From: Prevotella sp. khp7
Lineage (GTDB): Bacteria; Bacteroidota; Bacteroidia; Bacteroidales; Bacteroidaceae
Direction of reading: 5' to 3'
DNA: 64,000 bases
NCBI RefSeq assembly: GCF_900109055.1
Contig: NZ_FOIV01000004.1
Coordinates: 434,001 to 498,000, forward strand
Each line of letters opens with the position of its first letter. Position 1 is the first letter of the stretch. The position numbers were made by a program, and so were the translations under genes. Below, piece after piece: positions 8,925 to 17,045 of this stretch. Below the pieces are notes generated by a model. It was given only the letters and a program-made list of their open reading frames with translations, was not told the DNA's origin and ran no database searches.

Positions 8925-10776
8925 TTTTCTGATATACGACCTGAAGGTTGCAGTACTCATAGCGATATTCTATATGTTCTATCGTCTGATGCTGGCCAAA
9001 GAAACGTTTCACAGAGTGAATCGCATCGTACTTCTGTTAACGGCAGTGGCAAGTTTCTTATTACCCTTATGCGTTATCACGATGCATGAGACGGTTACTA
9101 TGCAGCAAGTGCCCACAGTAACAGTTGGCGACCTGCAGATTGAGATGGTAGACGAAGAACCTATGAAACCTCTTTGGCAAATAGCCCTACCTATCATATT
9201 TATAATAGGTATGCTGGCAACACTTGCCCACACGCTTTGGTCGTTGTTCAGAATCATTGCTCTAATAAGAAAAAGCGAGCAGCATCCACAAGAAAACGGT
9301 ACTACAATCTGTGTGACCGGTAACGCAGAATTGTCACCATTCAGCTGGATGCATTATATAGTCATGAATCGTAGCGACTACGAAACAAATGATGCCGCTA
9401 TACTCGCTCATGAACGAGGACATATACACCTACGCCACTCGTGGGACTTGATTCTCGTTGACACACTTACCGCTTTCCAATGGTTCAACCCCGCCATGTG
9501 GATGTTACGCTCTGATCTCAGGGCTATCCATGAGTATGAGGCTGACGGAGCGGTACTCTCTCAAGGCATCAATGCGCGTCAATATCAATACCTATTAATC
9601 ACAAAAGCCGCTAGCATTGGCGGGTACTCCCTTGCCAACGGTATCTCTCACAGTACCCTTAAAAACCGAATCAATATGATGTTACATACTCAATCCTCAC
9701 GCCGCAGTTATCTGAAACTGTTAGCACTCCTCCCTATCGTGGCTGTAACCCTGGCTGTTAATGCCGAGAAAGTTACTGATGTGGTATACACCAATAGTGA
9801 GAATCCTTCCGTAGAGAGTCTTATTAACGAAACGATAGTGCAATCAGAAGCTCAACCTACAGAGACTGAAGTGGTAAAAGACGACGAAGACAAGAATTTC
9901 GTAGCCACAGGAACTGTTCTTGACATAAGTGAAGCTGAAATTGATAATGGCATTATTGAAACTGACAAAGCCACCCCAATCATTGGTGCTGTGGTCAAGG
10001 TTATCGGTACGAAGAAAGGAACAGTTACAGGTCCAGACGGCAAGTTCAAACTTGAAGTGTCGGAAGGCGACGAACTCGCTGCTATGTATATAGGTTATGA
10101 GACAATGAAGGTCGTAGTCAACAAGGTATTCTCTGCAGCAGGCAATTCTTATGTGATAGGACTCAGGAAAGAGGGCAACACTCCCAAAGCTAACACCAAT
10201 AAGGCTTTCGATGTCGTAGAACAGATGCCCCAGTTCCCTGGTGGTCATTCGAAACTCTTGGAGTACATCACTCGCAACTTAAAATACCCCACAGAGGCAG
10301 AGATGAATTGTACTCAGGGACGCGTCATCGCCACCTTCGTAGTAGAAGAGGATGGAAGCATCTCGAATGCGAAAGTGGTAAGATCTATCGACCCCTTGCT
10401 CGATGCCGAAGCTTTACGCATCATTAATACCATGCCAAAGTGGCAACCTGGTATGCAGAATGGCAAGGCTGTTCGTGTAAAATACACTATACCCATTTCT
10501 TTCAACCTTCCAGGGAAAGATTCTGATGTTACCCATTATGAAGGCAGCATCAAATCTGATGAGAAACCCCAAAAAGGAATTGGTGTTGTCTTGAGGAAAG
10601 TAGTTGATGATAAAGAACCACTTGTTTTGCTTGATGGAAAAACCATTGACTCTGAGAAGCTGAAAGAGATCGATCCAAAGACCATTGAGAGTATGCAAGT
10701 GCTAAAAAATCAGGAAGCCAAAGAGAAGTATGGTGCCCAGAACGGTGTCATTCTCATCACCACGAAGAAAAAATAA
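8917..10776 (+). CDS. BlaR1-like M56 metalloprotease sensor with TonB C-terminal domain
   Basis: This 619-residue inner-membrane protein has several parts in order: three hydrophobic helices within residues 1-115; a cytoplasm-facing M56 peptidase domain with zinc motif HERGH (165-169) and HEYEAD (205-210); a fourth membrane helix near 266-283; a periplasmic carboxypeptidase-regulatory-like domain (about 340-400); a TonB C-terminal domain (about 430-530, FPGGHSKLLEYITRNLKYP and TFVVEEDGSISNAKVV); and a last segment resembling a TonB-receptor plug (GAQNGVILITTKKK). The penicillin-binding sensor domain of staphylococcal BlaR1 is replaced by these modules, so the signal is probably not a beta-lactam. 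This layout is common in Bacteroidota. Confidence 0.9.
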   Translation: MIDFLIYDLKVAVLIAIFYMFYRLMLAKETFHRVNRIVLLLTAVASFLLPLCVITMHETVTMQQVPTVTVGDLQIEMVDEEPMKPLWQIALPIIFIIGMLATLAHTLWSLFRIIALIRKSEQHPQENGTTICVTGNAELSPFSWMHYIVMNRSDYETNDAAILAHERGHIHLRHSWDLILVDTLTAFQWFNPAMWMLRSDLRAIHEYEADGAVLSQGINARQYQYLLITKAASIGGYSLANGISHSTLKNRINMMLHTQSSRRSYLKLLALLPIVAVTLAVNAEKVTDVVYTNSENPSVESLINETIVQSEAQPTETEVVKDDEDKNFVATGTVLDISEAEIDNGIIETDKATPIIGAVVKVIGTKKGTVTGPDGKFKLEVSEGDELAAMYIGYETMKVVVNKVFSAAGNSYVIGLRKEGNTPKANTNKAFDVVEQMPQFPGGHSKLLEYITRNLKYPTEAEMNCTQGRVIATFVVEEDGSISNAKVVRSIDPLLDAEALRIINTMPKWQPGMQNGKAVRVKYTIPISFNLPGKDSDVTHYEGSIKSDEKPQKGIGVVLRKVVDDKEPLVLLDGKTIDSEKLKEIDPKTIESMQVLKNQEAKEKYGAQNGVILITTKKK

Positions 10777-10786
10777 ATAACAAAAC

Positions 10787-11905
10787 ATGACAAAACTAAA
10801 ATTACTGAGTCTTTTTGTCTCCCTCGCCCTAATGACGGCCCTTCCCGTCAAGGGCGAGGGCTTTGTAGATTCCTTGCAGGTTTGCATACAAGCAGGAGAC
10901 AGTTGCATGCAGCAGTTTAACACCTTTGAGGCACTGAGCTATTATCAGAAAGCCTATGAGCAAGAAAAGACTGGGACTGCTATCCGTATAAAACTTGCTG
11001 ATTGCTACTACAAACGCGCCAACTATCGTGAAGCTTCTGACTTATTGAAAAATGTGCCAGAAGACAGCCTCTCGCATGAGGCTTTCCGCCAGCTTGCCCT
11101 CAGCTACCAGAAGCAAGACGACAATGATTCCTTTATCTATTGGGCTGAACAACTGGTAAACCGCTATCCCATGGATGGCGAGATGGTGGCTGGACTAACA
11201 CGTGCCTACGCACGAAACCACCAACCAGAGAATGGACTCAGATACGGTCTAAACTATTATTTACACGATTCAAAAAACATCCTTGTAAATCGAGCTGTAG
11301 CTGATGCGTTCTTCCTCGAAAGAGATTTTATTGCAGCCTCCGAATGGTACAATAGACTTCTCGAACAAGGTGACTCTACCTTCAACACACTCTACTCTGC
11401 CGGCATGTGCTACTCACAGACACAAGACCTTGAGCGTGCCTACAAATACCTGCAGCTAGCGTTTCTCATCAGCGGCATGCAGCATTATGGCTGCGCTTAT
11501 CGACTTGGGGTAATCTGTGTTGACACCAAGCGTCATGAAGAAGGTCTCGGCTATCTGAGCCTTGCCCGTGAACTGATGCTCCCAGACACTGCTATCATGA
11601 AAGCTATCACGCTCTCACAAGCCGAGGGATACTATATGACAGAACGTTATGATGAAGCCGTTGCCGCATGGAAAGAACACCTGACGTTCAATCCATCATC
11701 CGTAGCTACCTATTATAATATAGCTAACACCTATGTTTACCTTCTCAACGACAGGGAACAGGCCAAGGAATATTATGAGCAGTTCCTTGAGATTGCCCGT
11801 GAAATAGAGGATCCGACCCCACAACTTACAGAAATGACTGCTAAGGCAAAAGAGATGCTGGAGCTCCTTGATAAAGTAAAACAGAAGATGGAAATACCAA
11901 AATAA
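10787..11905 (+). CDS. Exported TPR-repeat protein
   Basis: This 372-residue protein has a signal peptide (LSLFVSLALMTALPVKG) and successive tetratricopeptide repeats, for example ALSYYQKAYEQEKTGTA and NLANTY-like units toward the C-terminus (YYNIANTYVYLLNDREQAKEYYEQFLEIA). It should lie in the periplasm or at a membrane and bind other proteins. It starts 10 bp after the BlaR1-like gene and is the third gene of that operon. No enzymatic motif is seen. A part in the signal pathway of the operon is inferred only from position. Confidence 0.85.
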   Translation: MTKLKLLSLFVSLALMTALPVKGEGFVDSLQVCIQAGDSCMQQFNTFEALSYYQKAYEQEKTGTAIRIKLADCYYKRANYREASDLLKNVPEDSLSHEAFRQLALSYQKQDDNDSFIYWAEQLVNRYPMDGEMVAGLTRAYARNHQPENGLRYGLNYYLHDSKNILVNRAVADAFFLERDFIAASEWYNRLLEQGDSTFNTLYSAGMCYSQTQDLERAYKYLQLAFLISGMQHYGCAYRLGVICVDTKRHEEGLGYLSLARELMLPDTAIMKAITLSQAEGYYMTERYDEAVAAWKEHLTFNPSSVATYYNIANTYVYLLNDREQAKEYYEQFLEIAREIEDPTPQLTEMTAKAKEMLELLDKVKQKMEIPK

Positions 11906-11906
11906 A

Positions 11907-11938
11907 TTTGGTGTTTCCATCACTTATTAGTACCTTTG
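11907..11938 (+). promoter_or_regulatory. Promoter of GH43-regulator operon
   Basis: TTTG (11907-11910) is followed after exactly 20 bp by TACCTTTG (11931-11938), a perfect Bacteroidota promoter. It begins two bases after the TPR gene stop, so the GH43 operon is transcribed separately. The leader is about 25 nt. Confidence 0.8.
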
Positions 11939-11968
11939 CAACCATTAAATCCAATCATCATAAACATT

Positions 11969-13609
11969 ATGAAAGCTAAAACACTGAAAATGGCGACAGC
12001 AGTTTGCTGCACAATGCTGGCTCTCTCGTGCGCCAAACAGACAGAGACCGCAAAGTCTGAACTCACAACCGTAGGCAATCCTTATCTCCCCCTATGGGAA
12101 CATATCCCCGATGGAGAGCCATACGTGTTTGACGATCCAGATAACGCACACAAGCAGCGTGTATACATCTATGGCTCGCACGACAATCTTAAAACAGCTT
12201 ACTGCGGACGCGATCAGGTGGTTTGGTCTGCCCCCGTTGAAGATTTAAGCCAGTGGCGTTACGACGGTATTATTTTGATGGTCGACAAAAACGCAAAGGG
12301 CGAGCCATTCGACTCTGCAGGTACTGCCGATGTGTTATTCGCCCCAGACGTAACACTGGTAACCGATAGCAATGGCAAAAAGACATATTATCTCTTCCCA
12401 AACGATCAGACAGGATTCCGTAATGGACTTATTGCCAAGAGTGACCGCCCTGACGGACCGTTTGAGGTATGCAACTGGAATGCCAACGACCCCAATAAAG
12501 TAGATGGTATCTATGGTTTCGACCCTGCCGTATTTGTTGACGACGATGGTCGCGTATATGGTTACTGGGGCTTTGAGCATTCTTATGCCGCAGAGATTGA
12601 TCCTACCACCATGTGTACAGTAAAACCTGGAACGAAGATTGTCGACGGCATGATCTCTGGCAGAAATGAAGCAGGCGAGTTCCGCTTCTTTGAAGCCTCA
12701 TCCATCCGCAAGATCAAAGATAAATATGTGTTCATTTATAGCCGTTGGACAAAAAATGGCGAGTTCGGCTTGCCCGACACCAACTATACGCTGGCTTATG
12801 CCTATAGCGACAAGCCCTTAGGCCCCTGGACCTATGGCGGCACCATCATTGACGGACGCGGACGTGAAATTAACGAGAAAGGTGATACTATCGCCTCAGG
12901 CGTTGTTAGCGGAAATACCCATGGCAGCATTTGTGAGGTAAACGGGCAGTGGTATGTGTTCTATCATCGTCAGGCTGGTCTCGACGAATATGCCCGACAG
13001 GCTATGGTAGCTCCTATCGAGGTAAAAGTTGAGGAAGGCAAAGGCGGTAAAGTGGAAATCACCGAAGGTGAATACAACTCTGAAGGCTTTGCCCTCAATG
13101 GTCTGAATCCCTTAGAGCGCCATTCCGCGGGTATTGCCTGTTGGATCACAGGTCCAAAAGTAGCAGTACACGAGTGGCCAAAGAATGTTTACTATGGTTC
13201 GTATGTGGAGACATCGTATGGCACAGAGACCAACTTCGAAGCTCCCTACGACCTGAAAAACAACACCAACCGCGTGGTAAATAATACCGATGGTTCCATA
13301 GTGGGTTATAAGTACTTCAACTTCACAGAAACAAACGGTAAGAAGTCTAAACTGCGACTTCGCCTGATTCCAGAAGGAATTGACGGCACAATCAAAGTCA
13401 TGATCGATCGTCCATGGGAGTCGCAGGGCGGCAAGCTCTTAGGCACCATTGAGCTGAAAGCCGACATGCCTCAAAATTCTAAAGAGATAACCACAGCCTT
13501 GCCAGCCCTTAAAGATTTCACAGGCAAGCATGCCATATACTTCGTCTTTGTCTCCGACACCAAGGAAAAGTCACTCTGTATACTCGAGGATTTTGTATTT
13601 AGCTATTAA
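11969..13609 (+). CDS. GH43-family glycosidase lipoprotein
   Basis: This 546-residue lipoprotein has signal and lipobox LALSC (Cys21). A five-bladed GH43 propeller covers about residues 35-390. Candidate catalytic positions are the base in VFDDPDN (55-58), the pKa-tuning Asp185 in GFDPAVF and the general acid Glu242 in FFEASSI. The C-terminal 130 residues look like a beta-sandwich carbohydrate-binding module. GH43 enzymes act on arabinose- or xylose-containing glycans; the exact substrate cannot be read here. The ATG (MKAKTLKM) is chosen because an upstream TTG lies inside the -7 box. The downstream regulator gene follows after 8 bp. Confidence 0.88.
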   Translation: MKAKTLKMATAVCCTMLALSCAKQTETAKSELTTVGNPYLPLWEHIPDGEPYVFDDPDNAHKQRVYIYGSHDNLKTAYCGRDQVVWSAPVEDLSQWRYDGIILMVDKNAKGEPFDSAGTADVLFAPDVTLVTDSNGKKTYYLFPNDQTGFRNGLIAKSDRPDGPFEVCNWNANDPNKVDGIYGFDPAVFVDDDGRVYGYWGFEHSYAAEIDPTTMCTVKPGTKIVDGMISGRNEAGEFRFFEASSIRKIKDKYVFIYSRWTKNGEFGLPDTNYTLAYAYSDKPLGPWTYGGTIIDGRGREINEKGDTIASGVVSGNTHGSICEVNGQWYVFYHRQAGLDEYARQAMVAPIEVKVEEGKGGKVEITEGEYNSEGFALNGLNPLERHSAGIACWITGPKVAVHEWPKNVYYGSYVETSYGTETNFEAPYDLKNNTNRVVNNTDGSIVGYKYFNFTETNGKKSKLRLRLIPEGIDGTIKVMIDRPWESQGGKLLGTIELKADMPQNSKEITTALPALKDFTGKHAIYFVFVSDTKEKSLCILEDFVFSY

Positions 13610-13617
13610 GGGCATAA

Positions 13618-14304
13618 ATGAAACAGAGGTACGCTATCATAGTATTTTTGGTACTGATAGGAACATCGGCAATGACAAGTTTCTACAGCTATCGTGCTAC
13701 GGAACGACTGGTGGAGGACGATATGAATCAAGCGCTGACTTTAGCACTGAAGAAACAGCAGAGTGATGTGATTAATGCCGATACCATCAGAGTGTTTAAC
13801 AGTTTTCTACAGTTGGACGAACTGAGGGGCAGTGCAATACTGGCAGTGGACACAAGACAGAAAGACTTCCGCTGCGAGGCGAATTGCTCAATGGCAACCA
13901 TCTTCTCCATGTCGGAACAACGTCCAGCATTAGTTATATGGATACTGGCGTTGCTTTGGGCTACATTCTGTTTCTTCCAACGAAGAAGGGTAACACCTTT
14001 GCTCACTGGAATGCTGCAATATGGAGACTTGCTCTATTCTGAATCAGAAAGCCGATTCTTCAATGCAAAAGGTGAATACGTAAAACTTACGCCCATGCAA
14101 CAGCAACTGATGGAAATGTTTTTCCACTCTTCCAATCATACGCTCTCCAAGACAGAGATTTGCGACACCCTCTGGCCCAAGAAAGATAACGCCAATGAGA
14201 CGCTTTACACCCTTATCCGAAGACTGAAGCCCATCATTGAGAGCCATTCAGATCTCAAAATAGAGGTAGACAGAGGTAAAGCATACGAGCTGATAATCAA
14301 GTAG
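13618..14304 (+). CDS. Membrane-anchored winged-helix transcription regulator
   Basis: This 228-residue protein has a membrane helix at about 7-24, an approximately 75-residue periplasmic stretch with two cysteines (86, 90), a second helix at 103-120, and a cytoplasmic OmpR/PhoB-type winged helix at about 135-228. The winged helix shows LTPMQQQLMEMFF, LYTLIRRLKPI as recognition helix and RGKAYEL as wing. There is no receiver domain. It therefore resembles ToxR/CadC-type one-component regulators that sense at the membrane and bind DNA directly, but with the DNA-binding domain at the C-terminus. It lies 8 bp after the GH43 gene. Three 11-bp repeats just downstream are candidate binding sites. 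Confidence 0.8.
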   Translation: MKQRYAIIVFLVLIGTSAMTSFYSYRATERLVEDDMNQALTLALKKQQSDVINADTIRVFNSFLQLDELRGSAILAVDTRQKDFRCEANCSMATIFSMSEQRPALVIWILALLWATFCFFQRRRVTPLLTGMLQYGDLLYSESESRFFNAKGEYVKLTPMQQQLMEMFFHSSNHTLSKTEICDTLWPKKDNANETLYTLIRRLKPIIESHSDLKIEVDRGKAYELIIK

Positions 14305-14314
14305 ATAATTATCC

Positions 14315-14347
14315 GTCAGATGATTGTCAGACAAATGTCAGACAATA
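14315..14347 (+). promoter_or_regulatory. Three 11-bp direct repeats, candidate regulator operator
   Basis: GTCAGATGATT, GTCAGACAAAT and GTCAGACAATA begin at 14315, 14326 and 14337, exactly 11 bp apart, and end 3 bp before the -33 box of the next gene. OmpR/PhoB-family winged helices bind head-to-tail on direct repeats with about 11-bp spacing, and the neighbouring gene encodes such a domain. Position suggests activation of the 14400 gene. Confidence 0.6.
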
Positions 14348-14349
14348 AA

Positions 14350-14381
14350 TTTGCATAATATAAAATCTCTTCATACCTTTG
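14350..14381 (+). promoter_or_regulatory. Promoter of the 14400 gene
   Basis: TTTG (14350-14353), a 20-bp spacer and TACCTTTG (14374-14381) make a perfect Bacteroidota promoter. Transcription should begin about 10-12 nt before the ATG at 14400. Confidence 0.8.
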
Positions 14382-14399
14382 CATCAAAAACGTAAACGT

Positions 14400-14942
14400 A
14401 TGAAGAGATTTCTGTTCCTTTCGATGTTGGTTTTCATAGCAGTGATGATATACGTATCTGTTCATGAAAAGGAAGACAATACTCCTCTACCCCAGAAGCT
14501 GGAGAAGACCATGAGGCTTACCAAGATGAAGAAGTACCACGATGACGACTATGATTACGTGGTACACTATCCGGCTTTCTTCGAGCAGACACCCGATTCC
14601 ATATTAGATAAAGGAAGTAGTCGCTTCAGTTTCTGGCAAGATAGCACAGAGGTGGTGCAGAACACCTTCGTGGAGCCCAATGCAGACAGCCTCACCATCG
14701 AACAGGCCATGGCGAGATACGCCTCAGAGCTTCACGCCACCCATCAGCAGAAGGGTGATGACTACTTCATTCTTTCAGGCCCACTCCATACAAATAGTGG
14801 TGCCATCAGTGGCCGTTGCTTCTATGCCAAGTTCGTAAAGCATCGCAAACTCTGGTTCGTGCAAACCCTCACCTACCCAGAGGATTGCGAACAAGCCGTA
14901 AAGCGCCTAAAAGAAGAAATTGACAAGTGGAAAATCTGGTAA
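14400..14942 (+). CDS. Hypothetical membrane-anchored or exported protein
   Basis: I do not recognise this 180-residue protein. It starts with a hydrophobic segment (LFLSMLVFIAVMIYVSV, residues 5-21) that is either a signal peptide or a single membrane anchor. The rest is soluble and charged, with a compact domain from about 50 (YDYVVHYPAFFEQ) to 180 and two cysteines (near 142 and 165). It has its own promoter preceded by the three 11-bp repeats, which makes it the likely target of the membrane-bound regulator just upstream. Confidence 0.75.
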   Translation: MKRFLFLSMLVFIAVMIYVSVHEKEDNTPLPQKLEKTMRLTKMKKYHDDDYDYVVHYPAFFEQTPDSILDKGSSRFSFWQDSTEVVQNTFVEPNADSLTIEQAMARYASELHATHQQKGDDYFILSGPLHTNSGAISGRCFYAKFVKHRKLWFVQTLTYPEDCEQAVKRLKEEIDKWKIW

Positions 14943-15015
14943 AGATGTTAAGTTATGCTAAAGTAAGTTTGGTTTCTAAAGTTTTGTGTGTCTAATAATT
15001 GTAATGCGAAAATAA

Positions 15016-15510
15016 ATGGAGACAGGTGCATTTGAACAAAAAGCCCGCTCGTGGCGAAAGAAGGCTCTAGAAGTGAGTCTGCACAACGGAGCGGGCAAAG
15101 ACGAAGCAGAAGACATCGCACAGGATGTAATGCTCCGCCTATGGCAGATGCACGACGAACTGGAGCGTTATCGGTCTGTAGAGGCTATTGTAACCCTGAT
15201 GGCGAAGCATCTGCTAAGAAACCATCAAAGGCGAAAACCTTCAGAAACGCTTGATGAGGCTATCATTATTACCCTCGACACCAGTCCGCACGATGAACTG
15301 GAAACGAAAGAGAACGACGAATGGCTCTCAGCAAAGCTACAGCAGCTACCCACCACCCAACGTACCTTATTATATATGAGGCAGGTGGAACGAAGAAGTC
15401 ACGAAGAGATAGCCACACTATTAGGCATCGAAATCACCTCAGTCAGCACGTTGCTTGCAAGAGCACGACGAACATTATTAGAAGAAATCAAACGGAGGAA
15501 TCAGATATGA
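15016..15510 (+). CDS. ECF-type sigma factor (operon 1)
   Basis: This 164-residue sigma-70 family factor is of the extracytoplasmic function type. Region 2 covers about residues 15-80 (DEAEDIAQDVMLRLWQ) and region 4 about 108-160 (TQRTLLYMRQVERRSHEEIATLLGI, then a recognition helix SVSTLLARARRTLL). It directs RNA polymerase to a limited set of promoters. Its stop overlaps the next start (ATGA), so the partner gene is translationally coupled. Only a weak primary-type promoter is seen upstream, with TTTG near 14970. Confidence 0.9.
   Translation: METGAFEQKARSWRKKALEVSLHNGAGKDEAEDIAQDVMLRLWQMHDELERYRSVEAIVTLMAKHLLRNHQRRKPSETLDEAIIITLDTSPHDELETKENDEWLSAKLQQLPTTQRTLLYMRQVERRSHEEIATLLGIEITSVSTLLARARRTLLEEIKRRNQI
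15494..15498 (+). promoter_or_regulatory. Shine-Dalgarno site of anti-sigma-like gene
   Basis: GGAGG lies 8 nt before the ATG at 15507, inside the sigma gene. Such sites are uncommon in this phylum and support the chosen start. Confidence 0.5.
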
Positions 15511-16118
15511 TACGTTACACAAAGGCATACATCAAGGATCTGCTGGACAAATATATGGATGGTACGACCTCGCTCGAAGAGGAAGACATCCTAGCCAGCT
15601 ACTTCCGAGGTAAAGATATACCTCAGGAATGGGAAGACTATCGCCTGATGTTTCAAGAGATAGAGGCTATGAAACCTCAGCCAAGAAGAAACAGGCAACG
15701 GATTGGCTGGAGTGTGGCAGCTGCAGTAGTGGCTGGCATCATGTATCTGGCTGTTCCGTCTGAGCAAGAAGTCTCACCAGAAGCTCAGCCCCTGGTAGCA
15801 CAAACAGATACTATGGCAGCACAGCCCATCCTACAAGCCGATACTACATCGCTGCGCCAAATAGAGAGCAAGCCGATACAGTCGAAGAAAAGACGGATAC
15901 GCAAACCACAGCCAACTATCCATGACATTGACAAGGCTTATGCGCTGGTAGCTCAGGCAGAGCAGGAGCAGCGAGAGGTGGAACTTCAATTGGCAGAATG
16001 TCGCATAGAGATGATTGAGGCCCAGCTTGCGGCCTACGGCTATATTCCTGTAACACAAGAAGATGGTACCATTACATATATTAACGAACAAAAAGAACTG
16101 ATTGCATATGAAGAGTAA
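15507..16118 (+). CDS. Probable anti-sigma factor, single membrane span (operon 1)
   Basis: This 203-residue protein has a short N-terminal cytoplasmic region (LLDKYMDGTTSLEEEDILASYF, residues 11-34) like the anti-sigma domain in which a small helical bundle ends before a membrane span. There is one hydrophobic helix at about 66-83. The periplasmic part is Gln/Thr-rich and then forms a likely coiled coil at about 140-185 (ALVAQAEQEQREVELQLAE). No FecR or DUF4974 domain is visible, unlike operon 2. Overlap by 4 bp with the sigma gene and a Shine-Dalgarno site at 15494 support coupling. The anti-sigma role is inferred from position and layout. Confidence 0.7.
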   Translation: MIRYTKAYIKDLLDKYMDGTTSLEEEDILASYFRGKDIPQEWEDYRLMFQEIEAMKPQPRRNRQRIGWSVAAAVVAGIMYLAVPSEQEVSPEAQPLVAQTDTMAAQPILQADTTSLRQIESKPIQSKKRRIRKPQPTIHDIDKAYALVAQAEQEQREVELQLAECRIEMIEAQLAAYGYIPVTQEDGTITYINEQKELIAYEE

Positions 16119-17037
16119 AAGTATTATCTTTACAGCCATGCTGACGGCACTGCCTTCAGCCCTGATGGCGCAGCAGAACATCCAGAAAGCATTCGATGCA
16201 CTGCTGAACGAAAGAATAGTAGAAACCAAGACACAGCACTCCTTGGAGCGCGACCCTGAGACGGGTAAGAAAACGTCGCAGATGGATGTCTATGACTTCT
16301 CTGTGACAAATAGCGTTGGCCTCAACAAGATCAAGAACATCCAAAAGGCTTTTGAGAAAGACAAAGAGGCGGCCTATCAGATCAGGTCAGGCAGTAATGT
16401 AGGCAGCAACTATGTTGCCTTGGCCGTTGGCGATGGCGGGGAACAGCCTATAGCTATCGGTAAAATCAAAGGCTCAGACTTTATCTATGCCTGTTTCCTC
16501 GACAAGGACGATCCCGAGAAGAAGTATCGCTATGCCTACGCTTTGGAATGGAAGGATTCGCGGGTACGTCTGGCAATAACATACGCTACCACGCAGCAGT
16601 ATCGCGAGAGTAAGAACAATAGAAGACCTAAGAAAATCATCATCAAGGGAAAGAAATTCAACGTTCCTGACACGTCCTCGATTACATTTAGTGACAACTT
16701 TCCTTTTGATGTGGACTCCATTCTTCATGTCGACTCCATACCCTTCAATCCAGCCACACAAATCGACCTTGGCAACATCGGTAATATCTTCGACGTAGCT
16801 TTCGGAGACTGGCTAACAAATTTCAACAACTACAAGAACCTTTTCCTGAAGAATCCTAAAGGAACACCAGCCAACGTATATGCGTCACGGATATACAATC
16901 TGTGCAAGAAGGCCGACAACTTAGATGATGCTGAAAAGGCACTTGTATCAAAAGAAATACTGAAACTAAAGACAAAGACCAACGACGAATTCATACAGAA
17001 CCTGTTCGACATGAGCATCGAACGACTCAAGAAGTAA
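16108..17037 (+). CDS. Hypothetical exported protein of sigma operon 1
   Basis: I do not recognise this 309-residue protein. It has a signal peptide (SIIFTAMLTALPSALMA, cleavage before QQN), then an alpha/beta-looking region with repeated NIQKAF segments (residues 22 and 76), and a C-terminal helical tail (KKADNLDDAEKALVSKEILKL). The start is the ATG at 16108, 11 bp inside the anti-sigma-like gene; a TTG 6 bp earlier is rejected. It sits between an anti-sigma-like gene and an outer-membrane barrel gene, so a periplasmic role in that pathway is plausible but not shown. Confidence 0.75.
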   Translation: MKSKSIIFTAMLTALPSALMAQQNIQKAFDALLNERIVETKTQHSLERDPETGKKTSQMDVYDFSVTNSVGLNKIKNIQKAFEKDKEAAYQIRSGSNVGSNYVALAVGDGGEQPIAIGKIKGSDFIYACFLDKDDPEKKYRYAYALEWKDSRVRLAITYATTQQYRESKNNRRPKKIIIKGKKFNVPDTSSITFSDNFPFDVDSILHVDSIPFNPATQIDLGNIGNIFDVAFGDWLTNFNNYKNLFLKNPKGTPANVYASRIYNLCKKADNLDDAEKALVSKEILKLKTKTNDEFIQNLFDMSIERLKK

Positions 17038-17045
17038 TCTCACTT

